DNA from: Winogradskyella sp. UBA3174
GTDB taxonomy: Bacteria > Bacteroidota > Bacteroidia > Flavobacteriales > Flavobacteriaceae
Length of the DNA stretch: 60,103 nt
NCBI RefSeq assembly: GCF_002364335.1
Contig: NZ_DEXW01000071.1
Location: forward strand, 1-60,103
Direction of reading: 5' to 3'
The notes under the pieces are model-generated. The model saw nothing but the letters and a program-made list of their open reading frames with translations, was not told the DNA's origin and made no database searches. The translations under genes and the position numbers were made by a program. The stretch's first letter is position 1. Every line of letters starts with the position of its first letter. Below are positions 1 to 9,451 of the stretch, piece by piece.

Positions 1-45
1 AAAAAAGACCTAAAAAATACTTGACTGTTTTCATCATTTTGTATA

Positions 46-1338
46 TTAATTAGACTTATGTGCTAAAATTTCTTCTTCCGTTGGTGGTACTAATACATCT
101 TTAATTAATGCTTCTTTATCACCATTATATGTTTTTGTAATTGGGTTTCCATTTCTGGACAGCCCTTTAAAAGCACCTTTATCTACTTCACCCCAAATCG
201 CGTATTTGGCTTTGCCATCTACAGTCATTAAGCCAAAGTGTTTTTCTGAATTCCCTGCATTATCACCACCTTTCCATGGCTCGTCAAATCCTTCGAAATA
301 AAAACAAGACATACTTGCTTCATTGGTCCATTCGCGCATGTGTTGGTAATAGAGAGCTTCTTTATACTCGTCGCATGCTTTAGACCCGTCTGGGCCATAC
401 TGACCGGTTGAGAAACTTGCCCACCCAGTTTCACCAATATGAATTGGTTTGTCTACGCCAAGACTTTTCATATACCTCTCTACATTTTTAAATTGCATCT
501 GAGCATATTTTTTTGCTCTTAACATTGCAGCGTCTGTTTTTTCTAAATCTGTCATGTCTTCCAGGCCTTCTGATTTTAACCAAAATTCAGGTTGATAATG
601 TGTATCATGCATAGGATAGGTGTGCATAGAAATATAATCTACAGCATGGATCAATTTATTTAAATCTTCAACATGGTATTCTTCTCCACCGCCTCCCCAT
701 GACGCAAAATTATCTGAACTTGTAATCCATAAATCTTTAGAAAGTTTCCCTTCTTTTTTTAAATCCTGTAAGTAGTTTACCCATTTTAAGATAATCCATG
801 GCTCTACATAATAAGTTTCAGCCCATTTTACCATAGCTTCATTACCAACAGCAATTACCTTTACGATATCTGGATACTGATTTGCCAAAGCAACTACTTT
901 CTCCATCTGTGGAATGTTAGCTTCACTTTCTGCATTATGGTCTCTTTTCTGATCGGTAAATGCATTTTTACAATCGATCCATGCACCCAACATGACGTAC
1001 ATCTCAAAATTAGAATCTTCTTTCTTTAATTCAGTTATTGCTTTTAAAGCATTTTCAGCCTGTGGCTTATGAACTTTGTACGTTCTAATAATTTTCACAC
1101 CCATAGCAGCAAGAAGCTTCATATCCTCCTTAAGTTCCGCTAAAGTTGGCTCAATATTAGGATCTTTATGTCTGTAACCTCCATAAGACATCGCTAAATA
1201 TTCAGGATTACCTAAAATCTCTTTTGCCGTCACTTGTTTTTCTTCCTGCATTTCTTTTTTAGCATTTGAGTTTTGCTTGCACGACACTATAAAAATTGAA
1301 ATAATTAAGGCTACAAAAATGTGTGTCTTCAACTTCAT
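46..1338 (-). CDS. GH17 family beta-1,3-glucanase-like lipoprotein
   Basis: Clan GH-A glycoside hydrolase of family 17, expected to cleave or transglycosylate beta-1,3-glucan. The acid/base motif VGNEAMV (Glu167) and nucleophile motif HIGETGWAS (Glu303) are both present, in the spacing usual for GH17. I place the start at the ATG at 1338, 14 codons inside the longer open frame, because it gives a clean lipoprotein signal (Cys20 in IVSC); the product is 430 aa. The residues after the cysteine (KQNSN) are not acidic, unlike the other PUL lipoproteins, so it may face the periplasm rather than the surface. It is the last gene of the second PUL transcription unit and a close tandem paralogue of the gene just upstream at 1441-2622. 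Substrate and whether it is endo-, exo- or transferase are inferred, not seen. Confidence 0.88.
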   Translation of the reverse strand: MKLKTHIFVALIISIFIVSCKQNSNAKKEMQEEKQVTAKEILGNPEYLAMSYGGYRHKDPNIEPTLAELKEDMKLLAAMGVKIIRTYKVHKPQAENALKAITELKKEDSNFEMYVMLGAWIDCKNAFTDQKRDHNAESEANIPQMEKVVALANQYPDIVKVIAVGNEAMVKWAETYYVEPWIILKWVNYLQDLKKEGKLSKDLWITSSDNFASWGGGGEEYHVEDLNKLIHAVDYISMHTYPMHDTHYQPEFWLKSEGLEDMTDLEKTDAAMLRAKKYAQMQFKNVERYMKSLGVDKPIHIGETGWASFSTGQYGPDGSKACDEYKEALYYQHMREWTNEASMSCFYFEGFDEPWKGGDNAGNSEKHFGLMTVDGKAKYAIWGEVDKGAFKGLSRNGNPITKTYNGDKEALIKDVLVPPTEEEILAHKSN

Positions 1339-1440
1339 GACTATAGTTGTATTATTATATTTAATATCTGTATTTATCAAATCCTATTTAAGCAAATATG
1401 TAAAACCAAAATTTGATAAGAATACTTGCAAAAATTACCT

Positions 1441-2622
1441 CTACCTTTTTGTTGGTGGTACTAAAACATGTGGCATTAATTCTTCTTTATCACCATTATA
1501 AGTTTTTGTTATTGGATTTCCGTTTCTTTTCAATCCTTTAAAAACACCTTTGTCTACTAAATCCCATATTGGGTACTTAGCCTCTCCATTTATTTTGAAT
1601 AATCCAAAATGATTTTCTGAACCTTTTGGATTGTGAGCATCTTTCCATTTCTCATTAAAGGCTTCAAAATAAAAACAAGAAATACCGGCTTTATTCGTCC
1701 ATTCTCGCATCAATTTATAATACAAGCCTTGTTTATATTCATCTGTTGCTTTCGAGCCATTATGACCATAAAAACCATTAGACACACTTGCCCAACCTGT
1801 TTCACCAATATGAACAGGCTTATTTACACCAAGGCTTTTCATGTAATTTACAGTACAATCATATTGGTTTTTTGAAAATTCAATAGCACGTTTCATGGCA
1901 TTATCAATCTTTTCTATTTCAGATAGTGAATTTTCTTCTTCGGGAATTCCCCAAAACTCTGGATTGTAATGAGTATTATGATATGGATAGCTATGCATTG
2001 AAATATAGTCTACCGCTTTAATTATATTTTCTAAATCTTCACAGTGGTAAATGTGGTCGCCACCTCCCCATGATGCAAAATCATCTGAGCTCGTAATCCA
2101 TAAATCTTTAGGTAGTTTTTTTGTCTTTTTTAAATCTTGTAAATGATTGACCCATTTTAATATAATATTTGGCTGTACATAATAACTAGTTGCCCATTTC
2201 ACCATAGCTTCATTACCTACAGCTAATACTTTTACGATGTCTGGATATTTATTAGCTAAAGCCACAGCTCTATCAATTTCTGCGGCATTATCAGGACTTT
2301 CTACATTGTGATTTGGCATTTGATCTGTCCATGCATTGATACAATCTATCCAAGCACCGAGCATCACATACATTTCAAAATTTGGGTCTTCAATTTTAAG
2401 TTCTGAAATTGCCTTTAATAAGTTTGGTGCTTGGTCTAATTGTACGTTATAGGTTCTTAAAAATCTAATACCCATAGCAGACAAGAGCTTCATATCGTTC
2501 TTAATCTCTTGGATTGTAGGTTGACTATCTCTAGATATTTTGCGGTACCCACCGTAAGATACAGCTAAGTAATCTGGATTACCTAATATGTCTTTTGCAG
2601 TTATGTGCTTACTAGTTTGCAT
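1441..2622 (-). CDS. GH17 family enzyme without signal peptide (cytoplasmic paralogue)
   Basis: Second GH17 protein, 393 aa, closely similar over its whole length to the lipoprotein GH17 that follows. The catalytic glutamates are kept: Glu138 in VGNEAMV and Glu274 in HIGETGWAS. It starts directly with MQTSKHITAKD, and an in-frame TAA codon immediately precedes the ATG, so no signal peptide can be hidden upstream; cytoplasmic location is therefore likely. It follows the GH149-like phosphorylase, also without signal peptide. Inference: the two act together on imported beta-1,3-gluco-oligosaccharides, GH17 shortening or disproportionating them and the phosphorylase releasing glucose 1-phosphate. 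Several characterised bacterial GH17 enzymes are transglycosylases, so transferase activity is a real alternative to hydrolysis. Confidence 0.87.
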   Translation of the reverse strand: MQTSKHITAKDILGNPDYLAVSYGGYRKISRDSQPTIQEIKNDMKLLSAMGIRFLRTYNVQLDQAPNLLKAISELKIEDPNFEMYVMLGAWIDCINAWTDQMPNHNVESPDNAAEIDRAVALANKYPDIVKVLAVGNEAMVKWATSYYVQPNIILKWVNHLQDLKKTKKLPKDLWITSSDDFASWGGGDHIYHCEDLENIIKAVDYISMHSYPYHNTHYNPEFWGIPEEENSLSEIEKIDNAMKRAIEFSKNQYDCTVNYMKSLGVNKPVHIGETGWASVSNGFYGHNGSKATDEYKQGLYYKLMREWTNKAGISCFYFEAFNEKWKDAHNPKGSENHFGLFKINGEAKYPIWDLVDKGVFKGLKRNGNPITKTYNGDKEELMPHVLVPPTKR

Positions 2623-2718
2623 TTATTTTTCTGATTTTGGGTTCTGGTTACAAAACCAGATTAAAATTTAAATGATTATGGTTAAAACCATATTTACTTA
2701 ATTTGACTACTATGCCTT

Positions 2719-5700
2719 CTATTTTAATATATCTTTATTAATTTTGACAATAATTTTCTCAATTGTGCCCAACCTTTTAAATACTTGGTCACTTGTTTCT
2801 TTATCTAAAGTGAGTATATTAAATTTTGTGGTTGAGTTGTCACTATGAAAGACTTCAACTTCGTTATCTGAACTCATTTGATATACAATTGGAACTTGAC
2901 AGTATGTAAAACCTAATGACCCTTTTTTCATTTGAATACTTTTTCTATTCTTAGAAATATCAATATATTCAAAACTAGCAGGCTCAGTAAAAAACTCAAC
3001 TTTTCTTAATAAACATGGATTAAAAAGTAGTTTTCCTTGTTCTACAAATATTCCTAATTCACCAAAACGGCTTAAAATATCTTCTTTTACTTGACCTGTC
3101 ATTCCTGGTTGCTGTGCGCCTTTCCCTCCTGGCGTATGCGAGTAAGGATCAGTTGGGAAAGCTCCATATAATTCAGGTGATTTATGTACTCCAATACCTT
3201 CATTAATTTCATAGAAGTGTTCTAATAGATGACCAACGATAATTTTATTTTCACCTTCGTTAACAGCTTTTACACAACATTCTTGTACTGCTAATAATAA
3301 TTTAGAAACCATATGCCAATAAATAGAACCTAATCCTTCATAGCCGTAGAACGTACCTGATCTGCCTGTGAAAGCTTTATGATTAAAAACATCTTCAAAA
3401 GCTTTTAATACTTTAGGGGAATCTGATTCTAAAAGTGAATTGTATTTAGTTTCAGAAAGTTTTTCTAAAGCCGCAGAGACATCACTTGCATTCTTAAAGT
3501 TTCCGTTAAAATGGTATTCTCCGTTTACATCTTTTTCTATAATTTTAACATTTCCATCCTGTAATAATTCTTGCAATAATTTTGATGATAAAACAGCATC
3601 TTCAGCGATTGTATTTCTATCTAAAAACCCTTTGAGTTCTTTATTAGGATAAAGCATATAGCTGTATTGATCTGCTCTAAAAAGCTTACTACGCTTTAAG
3701 GCATTTAATACATCTAAAGTTTCTGTAGCGTTTAAATAACCAGAGCTTAAAACAGCAACTTGGCCTTCTAGCATTTCACTTAAATAAGAAATAGAAACAG
3801 AGTTGTCTTTGTTTACAGTCATTAAATTGTACGCATGATACAAATTATCTGAACGTTTGTTTGCTCTAATAGAATGCTCTAAATATGATTTACTGATTGT
3901 AATAAAGTCTTTCAATCGATTAATTGAAAGTGACGTTTTTCTTCCTGAAAAGGGATGATTATAAATTTGAGTTCTATAAGCACTACCTGCCTTTCCTAAA
4001 CTATCTAATATTAATTTTTTATCGGTATCGTTAATTGACGATGACAATAAACTCTTGTTACTTTCAAAAGTTTCTATAACACTATTAAAGAAATCTAATA
4101 ATTCATTAGAAATTTCTACTTCATCAATATCTATTGAAACAAGTAGCTCTTCAAAGAAATTGAGAAATCTACGTAAATAATAAAGCGTAACCATAGATAC
4201 ACCATTACCAACTAATGCATTGTTTGCATCGTTCCATTCTGGACGCTGTGTATTCATCCAAATTCCTCCCTCTGGAATAAAATTTGATAACTTTGCTAGC
4301 GTAGTCGCTAATATTTTTTCTACAAAATTTGCCTTTACTATAAATCTATTTTCATCTCTAAGTAAAGCTCCATCTGCCCCTAATTGTTCGCGTTCTTCAT
4401 GAATTTTATGATCTAATGCTTCATCAAAAATAATGGTGTCTTTAGGGTTTTTTAATAAATCTTTGTAAGCCTTTATCTTGTAAGGTACATTGGCATAAAC
4501 AAATAAATCTTTTGTAAAGAAACTTTCTAATTTACCAGGTTTATGATTATTAATAAATTCTAAAAACTTAAGTAAATAAATAATTTGATGATCTCCCCAA
4601 TAACCTATGTAAGACCATGGATCGTCTGGTTCTATTGTTTCCCAATCAAAACCTCCTTTTGTTACTCTATAAGGATTATAACCATCAAATGTTGTCGCAT
4701 TTAAAAATTTATGAATCATGCTTTCAATAAACTCAGGATAAGAATGCGCTAAGGCTTCCCAGTTTTGAAAGATATCTCTCCAATTACCTTCGTAGTCTAA
4801 AATTTTAGACCCATCGATTTCACTTCTCGTATTAATAGAAAATTTATTCCAAGGACGACTTGGATCTCCATGTCGACGACTAAATTTTAACGGCATATAC
4901 TCTAAACAAAGGCGTCTAAAGTTTTTATCGCCACTATTATAGGCTATTTTTTTAATATCTGATAAAGAGAATACATCTGGCAATGTCTCTAATGTACTTT
5001 CTGATGTCCGTGCTACCTTTTTATTTGCATTAACAAGGTAATTAATAAAATCCCACTTTTCGACTTGATAGCCCTCATCAAAAATACCACCACGCATAAT
5101 ATTAAATAATGTATTAGCAAAATGACGTGTATCTCTTAAACTATCTGCAGAAACTTGAATAGCATCAGATGCTGCGTTCAACTCTATAAGACGTTTGGTT
5201 CCATTAGCTATATTTTCATTAATCTTATCAATCAATGAATCATCTTCCTTTATTTGCTTTAGTAGCAAAGCGATGTCAGAGTGATTTTGATTTACATTAG
5301 CAACTAGGATCCATTCTTTAAATGAATCTGCTAATAATTCAATTTCTGTAGAAACAAAATAAGCTCCTTTTTCGGCTTTTACGTCTTCCTCTTGCCTAAT
5401 AGGTTCTTTTGATCTAAAATTATTAAGCTGTAATGAAGACAATAAGTATTTTGGATTGTCTAAACCTAAAGACCAAACTACATTAGCTCTTAATGCTTCA
5501 CTTGCTTCCGCTTTATCAACAAGAATAGCACTAAGTGCGTAAATTCCAAGTCCAGTCGACTCTTCTAATTCATTACGCTTATAAGCATCTACCAAGTTAC
5601 TAGATTGGTTCTGAATATCACTACTAATACTAGCAGGCATAATGTTTTGAACACCATCTAAAAGTCTCACTTTTACGGTTTCTTTTGCCGTATTAATTAA

Positions 5701-6189
5701 TTTAGATTTTTTTACAAAACCAAATTTATCGCTAGAGCACCATTGGTATCTAAAGGTTAATTCTAAATCGTGATTGATTTCTTCAAAAATAATTTTATTA
5801 CCAAACCTGTTTTTGTAAATATTTTGAGTTGTACTGTATCTCCCTAATGATCTAATAGCTAGTGGTTCCCACATGTATTCTTGACCATTTTTTAGAACTT
5901 TAAAGATTGATTTATTTCCAGTAATATCTGCAGACTCGGTAATCTTGTCGTCTGTATAATATGGAAATAAAGCATATTCTGAATTTTTACGTCCAGCTGT
6001 TAATCCTCCATTACTAGATATAAACATCCAATGGTTAGAATCACTTACAATACTCATAAAAAAAGGACGCATTTCATCATTATTTGAAATTTTGAAATAC
6101 TTCTCATTATCGATAGTTACTTGCTGTAACTCAACGTCTCTATTTGGGGTAGTTTTTTCCAATGTTATATTCGTGTTTGTAGTTTTCAA
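2719..6189 (-). CDS. GH149-like beta-1,3-oligoglucan phosphorylase
   Basis: Large (1156 aa) cytoplasmic phosphorylase of the GH94/GH149/GH161 type. The length fits GH149 (about 1100-1200 aa) better than GH94 (about 800 aa). N-terminal sandwich-domain hallmarks are visible (SSNGGLTAGRKNSEYALFPY, residues 58-77), the central helical barrel carries YIGYWGDHQ with Asp533 as candidate general acid, and the C-terminal half has YGYEGLGSIYWH and TPGGKGAQQPGMTGQ, typical of phosphate and sugar-binding loops. No signal peptide. Expected reaction: phosphorolysis of beta-1,3-gluco-oligosaccharides to alpha-glucose 1-phosphate and a shortened chain. The start is odd: the only plausible initiators are TTG at 6189 or TTG at 6162, since the first ATG lies at codon 40 inside a conserved segment. 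Family choice (GH149 rather than a long GH94) is my inference from length and context. Confidence 0.82.
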   Translation of the reverse strand: MKTTNTNITLEKTTPNRDVELQQVTIDNEKYFKISNNDEMRPFFMSIVSDSNHWMFISSNGGLTAGRKNSEYALFPYYTDDKITESADITGNKSIFKVLKNGQEYMWEPLAIRSLGRYSTTQNIYKNRFGNKIIFEEINHDLELTFRYQWCSSDKFGFVKKSKLINTAKETVKVRLLDGVQNIMPASISSDIQNQSSNLVDAYKRNELEESTGLGIYALSAILVDKAEASEALRANVVWSLGLDNPKYLLSSLQLNNFRSKEPIRQEEDVKAEKGAYFVSTEIELLADSFKEWILVANVNQNHSDIALLLKQIKEDDSLIDKINENIANGTKRLIELNAASDAIQVSADSLRDTRHFANTLFNIMRGGIFDEGYQVEKWDFINYLVNANKKVARTSESTLETLPDVFSLSDIKKIAYNSGDKNFRRLCLEYMPLKFSRRHGDPSRPWNKFSINTRSEIDGSKILDYEGNWRDIFQNWEALAHSYPEFIESMIHKFLNATTFDGYNPYRVTKGGFDWETIEPDDPWSYIGYWGDHQIIYLLKFLEFINNHKPGKLESFFTKDLFVYANVPYKIKAYKDLLKNPKDTIIFDEALDHKIHEEREQLGADGALLRDENRFIVKANFVEKILATTLAKLSNFIPEGGIWMNTQRPEWNDANNALVGNGVSMVTLYYLRRFLNFFEELLVSIDIDEVEISNELLDFFNSVIETFESNKSLLSSSINDTDKKLILDSLGKAGSAYRTQIYNHPFSGRKTSLSINRLKDFITISKSYLEHSIRANKRSDNLYHAYNLMTVNKDNSVSISYLSEMLEGQVAVLSSGYLNATETLDVLNALKRSKLFRADQYSYMLYPNKELKGFLDRNTIAEDAVLSSKLLQELLQDGNVKIIEKDVNGEYHFNGNFKNASDVSAALEKLSETKYNSLLESDSPKVLKAFEDVFNHKAFTGRSGTFYGYEGLGSIYWHMVSKLLLAVQECCVKAVNEGENKIIVGHLLEHFYEINEGIGVHKSPELYGAFPTDPYSHTPGGKGAQQPGMTGQVKEDILSRFGELGIFVEQGKLLFNPCLLRKVEFFTEPASFEYIDISKNRKSIQMKKGSLGFTYCQVPIVYQMSSDNEVEVFHSDNSTTKFNILTLDKETSDQVFKRLGTIEKIIVKINKDILK

Positions 6190-6241
6190 TATATTTTAAA
6201 ATTGAAATATATTTAAAGGTCTTAAATACAAATTTAAGACC
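6188..6241 (-). repeat. two tandem hairpins in front of the phosphorylase gene
   Basis: Two perfect inverted repeats lie in the 80-bp gap between the PKD-CBM gene and the phosphorylase gene. The first (6218-6241) has 10-bp arms (GGTCTTAAAT) and a 4-nt loop. The second (6188-6213) has 9-bp arms (AATATATTT) and an 8-nt loop and overlaps the proposed TTG start codon. On the transcribed minus strand the first hairpin is followed by a weak T-rich run. They could be an intercistronic attenuator, an mRNA-stability element, or a translational block. Confidence 0.5.
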
Positions 6242-6269
6242 GTATTCAATTAATTACTTATTCCGTATT

Positions 6270-7034
6270 CTATTGTGCAGTTAAAGACACATTATCGATA
6301 TTTACCAAACCTGCCTGTCCGTTAGAATCAAATAAGACTCTAGCATCTGGCGCACCAAAACCTGTAGCTTCTACCGTTAATTGATATTGCTGTTGGGTTG
6401 TATTTATACTCACCGTCTGAACCGTATTAGAGAAATCCCCACCACTTAATCCAATGCCTGCGATGATATCTCTATCTTGATCAGACCATGCATCAAATGT
6501 TAATGTGTATGTTACGCCTTGCGTTATCTCTAATTTTTGGCTAACGTTTACTAAAAACGGTTGCCCTGGGTTTGGATTTGTTACGTTTACTTGATAAAAT
6601 ATATTACCGTCCACAGTAACAACTGGTGCAGGATTATTATCGTCAACACCTTGTATCCATGAATTGTTTCCGTTTTCAAAGTCACCATTAGTTAGTAGAC
6701 CCCCATTAAATTGTTCATCTATAACTAATAGGTCTTCAAAGCTATCTGATGAACCACCGTCATTACTCACTTGTAAAACAACTGAATACATACCACCCAA
6801 AACATAAGATTTAATAGGGTTTATAACTGAAGAAGATGTACCGTCTCCAAAATCCCATGCATAAGAATTTGCACCTGTAGACGTATTTAAAAATATTACT
6901 TCGCCTGTATTTTGGTTAATAGTTTGTGTGAAATTTGCAGTTACTGCTTGTGGCACAACGTCGTCGTCGTCAGTACAGCCTGCAAAAACTATTGCAATAC
7001 ATAAAACAGAAATTATTTGGATTACTTTTTTCAT
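6270..7034 (-). CDS. PKD + CBM4/9-like surface lipoprotein
   Basis: 254-aa lipoprotein (Cys20, FAGC) followed by TDDDD, an acidic run typical of surface-exported Bacteroidota lipoproteins. Residues about 34-108 form a PKD domain with the signature YAWDFGDGT. Residues about 113-254 look like a CBM4/9-type jelly-roll: it begins NGDFENGNNSW and ends in a buried-strand pattern VNIDNVSL. There are no catalytic residues of a hydrolase. Its place between the GH16 laminarinase and the phosphorylase suggests a surface glycan-binding protein holding beta-1,3-glucan near the enzymes. Domain assignment is by pattern and the ligand is inferred from the locus. Confidence 0.78.
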   Translation of the reverse strand: MKKVIQIISVLCIAIVFAGCTDDDDVVPQAVTANFTQTINQNTGEVIFLNTSTGANSYAWDFGDGTSSSVINPIKSYVLGGMYSVVLQVSNDGGSSDSFEDLLVIDEQFNGGLLTNGDFENGNNSWIQGVDDNNPAPVVTVDGNIFYQVNVTNPNPGQPFLVNVSQKLEITQGVTYTLTFDAWSDQDRDIIAGIGLSGGDFSNTVQTVSINTTQQQYQLTVEATGFGAPDARVLFDSNGQAGLVNIDNVSLTAQ

Positions 7035-7137
7035 TTTATTATTTTTTAAAGTAAGATGTAAATTACATTACACCACTAGATTTAAAATAGTGATTAAAAG
7101 GACTTAACATCTATAAACTATAGTTGGTTCTTAATAA

Positions 7138-7992
7138 TTATTGTTTGTATACTCTTACATAGTCAACAAGCATAGTTTGAGGAAAAACAGTTTCACTATT
7201 TGGTGAACCAGGGAAATTCCCTCCTATTGCAACGTTAAGGATAATGTAAAATGGATTATCAAAAACCCATTCTCCTTCTCCATCGGTTTCATCAAAAATA
7301 ACTTCTCTTGTAATTTGTTGGTATAAATCCCCATCTACATAATAGTTGATATAATTTGGTGCCCACTCTATACCAAATACATGAAATCCTGTATCAAAGC
7401 GATCACTGTCTAAAACATAGTCTTTAGTAATAGCATCAGCTCCAGAAAATCCAGGTCCATGCGCACTACCAAAAGTAGTGGTAAGTTCATCTCCTAAATA
7501 TTCCATAATATCAATCTCACCACATTGTGGCCAAGTGTTTTCAGCACAATCATTTCCTAAGATCCAGAAAGCTGGCCAGTAGCCTTTACCGTAAGGTACT
7601 TTTATACGCGCTTCGAATCTTCCATAAGCTTGCTCAAAAAGACCTTGAGTTGTAATTCTTGCAGAGGTATAGTTAGAACCACTAAATGCTTCTTCTCTAG
7701 CAGTTATTAAAAGATATCCATTTTCAACGGTTACATTTTCCGTTCTATCTGTATAATGTTGTAACTCATTGTTACCCCAACCATCACCATTTGGACCTGT
7801 ACCTATATCGTAAGTCCAAAACGCACTATTAGGAGCTCCCTCTATATCGAACTCATCTGCCATAACTAACTTATTAAAAGTAGCAACAGTTTGTGTTTCG
7901 TCAGGATCACAGCTAAAAATCATTAAAAAAGATACCACTGCAAAAGACTTTAATGCAATTTTTATAATCGTCTTGTTATATATATTATTCAT
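7138..7992 (-). CDS. GH16 endo-beta-1,3-glucanase (laminarinase) lipoprotein
   Basis: 284-aa GH16 enzyme with the diagnostic catalytic signature GEIDIMEYLG: Glu159 nucleophile, Asp161, Glu164 acid/base, in the laminarinase version with the extra residue (ExDxxE). Other GH16 landmarks are FDIEGAPNSAFWTYDIGTG, YGRFEARIKVPYGKGYWPAFWIL and the C-terminal DYVRVYKQ strand. It has a lipoprotein signal (Cys28, IFSC) with acidic residues following (DPDET), so it is expected on the cell surface. It has a minimal catalytic domain and no appended binding module; separate lipoproteins in the operon probably supply binding. It would make the first endo-cuts in laminarin or a related mixed beta-glucan before SusCD uptake. 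Confidence 0.95.
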   Translation of the reverse strand: MNNIYNKTIIKIALKSFAVVSFLMIFSCDPDETQTVATFNKLVMADEFDIEGAPNSAFWTYDIGTGPNGDGWGNNELQHYTDRTENVTVENGYLLITAREEAFSGSNYTSARITTQGLFEQAYGRFEARIKVPYGKGYWPAFWILGNDCAENTWPQCGEIDIMEYLGDELTTTFGSAHGPGFSGADAITKDYVLDSDRFDTGFHVFGIEWAPNYINYYVDGDLYQQITREVIFDETDGEGEWVFDNPFYIILNVAIGGNFPGSPNSETVFPQTMLVDYVRVYKQ

Positions 7993-8025
7993 TGTTATAT
8001 GCTTTAAAGTTATTTCTAGATTTTT

Positions 8026-9441
8026 TTATGGAACATAGAAGTATATGTTATCTAAGATGAAATTTGGCCCACCTGCTAAAATAATGGCTCCCAAGTTACC
8101 TTTTTGACTAGCTATATTACCAGCTAGTGGAATCTCGTAAGAATTCCAACCATTTACCGTAAGACCTGAAGCTGTAAATCTAAAATCCGCATCATCGGCA
8201 TTAGGTTGACCAGTGAAGATATTTGTATTTATCTCTCCATTAGCCCCTATATCTCTTATTTGAAATTCAACCTGTACACCTGCTTGTTGTGCATATACAT
8301 CTACATGCATAAATGTTAAAGCAGAGGCGTCAACTGTGTTTTCAAAAATGATTCCTGTAAAATTATTATTAGTGTAAATAAGAAAATTATCACCATTAGA
8401 GTTTACAGTCGTTGTCTGTGTCGTGGATCCACCAAATTGGGGGTCGAAATCACTTTGAGTTTCATTTATATAGGTGTCACTAAATATAGACTTAACATTT
8501 ACCTGTGGTAACGTAGGCTCTGTTGCAGCTGGTAAAGCTCCAGAAGATGTTACTTCTAGAGAACCTGTTGCTAATACGTTATCTAAAGTTGCAGTTATTG
8601 TTGCAGTACCAGAACCTTCAATAGTAACTTCACCTAGTGAATTAACTGAAGCAACTGCTGCATTTGAAGAATTAAAATCAAAATATGCTGCTGCTGCTTC
8701 TACTGTTACATTTTGACCTGAAGCTATATTGAACGTTTGTGTTAATCCTGAGATCGGAATTGATGACCCTGTAAATGATTGTTGAACCAAGTCTTGACCA
8801 TTAAAAATTATAGGATTTGGTTGTGCAATAGTTCCTAATTTTTCGAATCTTAATTCATCTATCCAAAACGTGTAGCCAATTCCACCGGTATCTTGTGTAC
8901 CTGCAGAAAAAATAAACATCCCCTTTTCTTGGGTAAGTCTTGATGGATTTGGAATCGGAATGGTGATTTTTCGCCAATCTGTAGAAAGCGCTACGTTTCT
9001 TAAGATTACTGCGTTTCTATTTTCCTCAAAATCAGTTCCAAAACCGACTTCACCAATAGATACTGTTGTAGATCCTTTTACCCAAAATGTTAAAGCATCG
9101 TAACCTGTTAAGTTTCTTCCTTCCCCACGATCTTTAAAAATACCTCCAATAAATCCTCCATTAGGGTCAGTTGGTGTTGGTACATCTATACGGATTGAGC
9201 TAGTTCCTATGTACGCTTCATTATCATCTGTACCAAAGCCCTCAGTATTAGCACCTTCAGCTGGGTCAAAAGAAATGAAAAATTCATCAGTAAGACCTAC
9301 AGGATCATCTGTATAAATATCTCCAGTATTAGGAAATTCTGAAAGTACAGCATCGTCCGAAATGTCTCGTTCACAACCTACAGCTACTAACACTAGTGTA
9401 AGCATTGCAATTTTGAATTGTATTAACTTTATAGTTTTCAT
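8026..9441 (-). CDS. Multi-domain carbohydrate-binding lipoprotein (CBM-like/BIG2/CBM-like)
   Basis: 471-aa lipoprotein (Cys23, AVGC, then ERDISDD). Residues about 45-200 form a beta-sandwich reminiscent of CBM11/CIA30-type domains, ending FWIDELRFE. Residues about 230-298 are a bacterial Ig-like group 2 domain (SNAAVASVNSLGEVTIEGSG). Residues about 300-471 form a second galactose-binding-like sandwich with VKSIFSDTY and ILDNIYFY, a module often appended to flavobacterial GH16 laminarinases. No catalytic motif is visible. It lies directly before the GH16 gene in the same unit, so it probably is a surface glycan-binding protein working with the laminarinase, or effectively its detached binding module. 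Ligand inferred. Confidence 0.72.
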   Translation of the reverse strand: MKTIKLIQFKIAMLTLVLVAVGCERDISDDAVLSEFPNTGDIYTDDPVGLTDEFFISFDPAEGANTEGFGTDDNEAYIGTSSIRIDVPTPTDPNGGFIGGIFKDRGEGRNLTGYDALTFWVKGSTTVSIGEVGFGTDFEENRNAVILRNVALSTDWRKITIPIPNPSRLTQEKGMFIFSAGTQDTGGIGYTFWIDELRFEKLGTIAQPNPIIFNGQDLVQQSFTGSSIPISGLTQTFNIASGQNVTVEAAAAYFDFNSSNAAVASVNSLGEVTIEGSGTATITATLDNVLATGSLEVTSSGALPAATEPTLPQVNVKSIFSDTYINETQSDFDPQFGGSTTQTTTVNSNGDNFLIYTNNNFTGIIFENTVDASALTFMHVDVYAQQAGVQVEFQIRDIGANGEINTNIFTGQPNADDADFRFTASGLTVNGWNSYEIPLAGNIASQKGNLGAIILAGGPNFILDNIYFYVP

Positions 9442-9451
9442 TTTTTATTTT

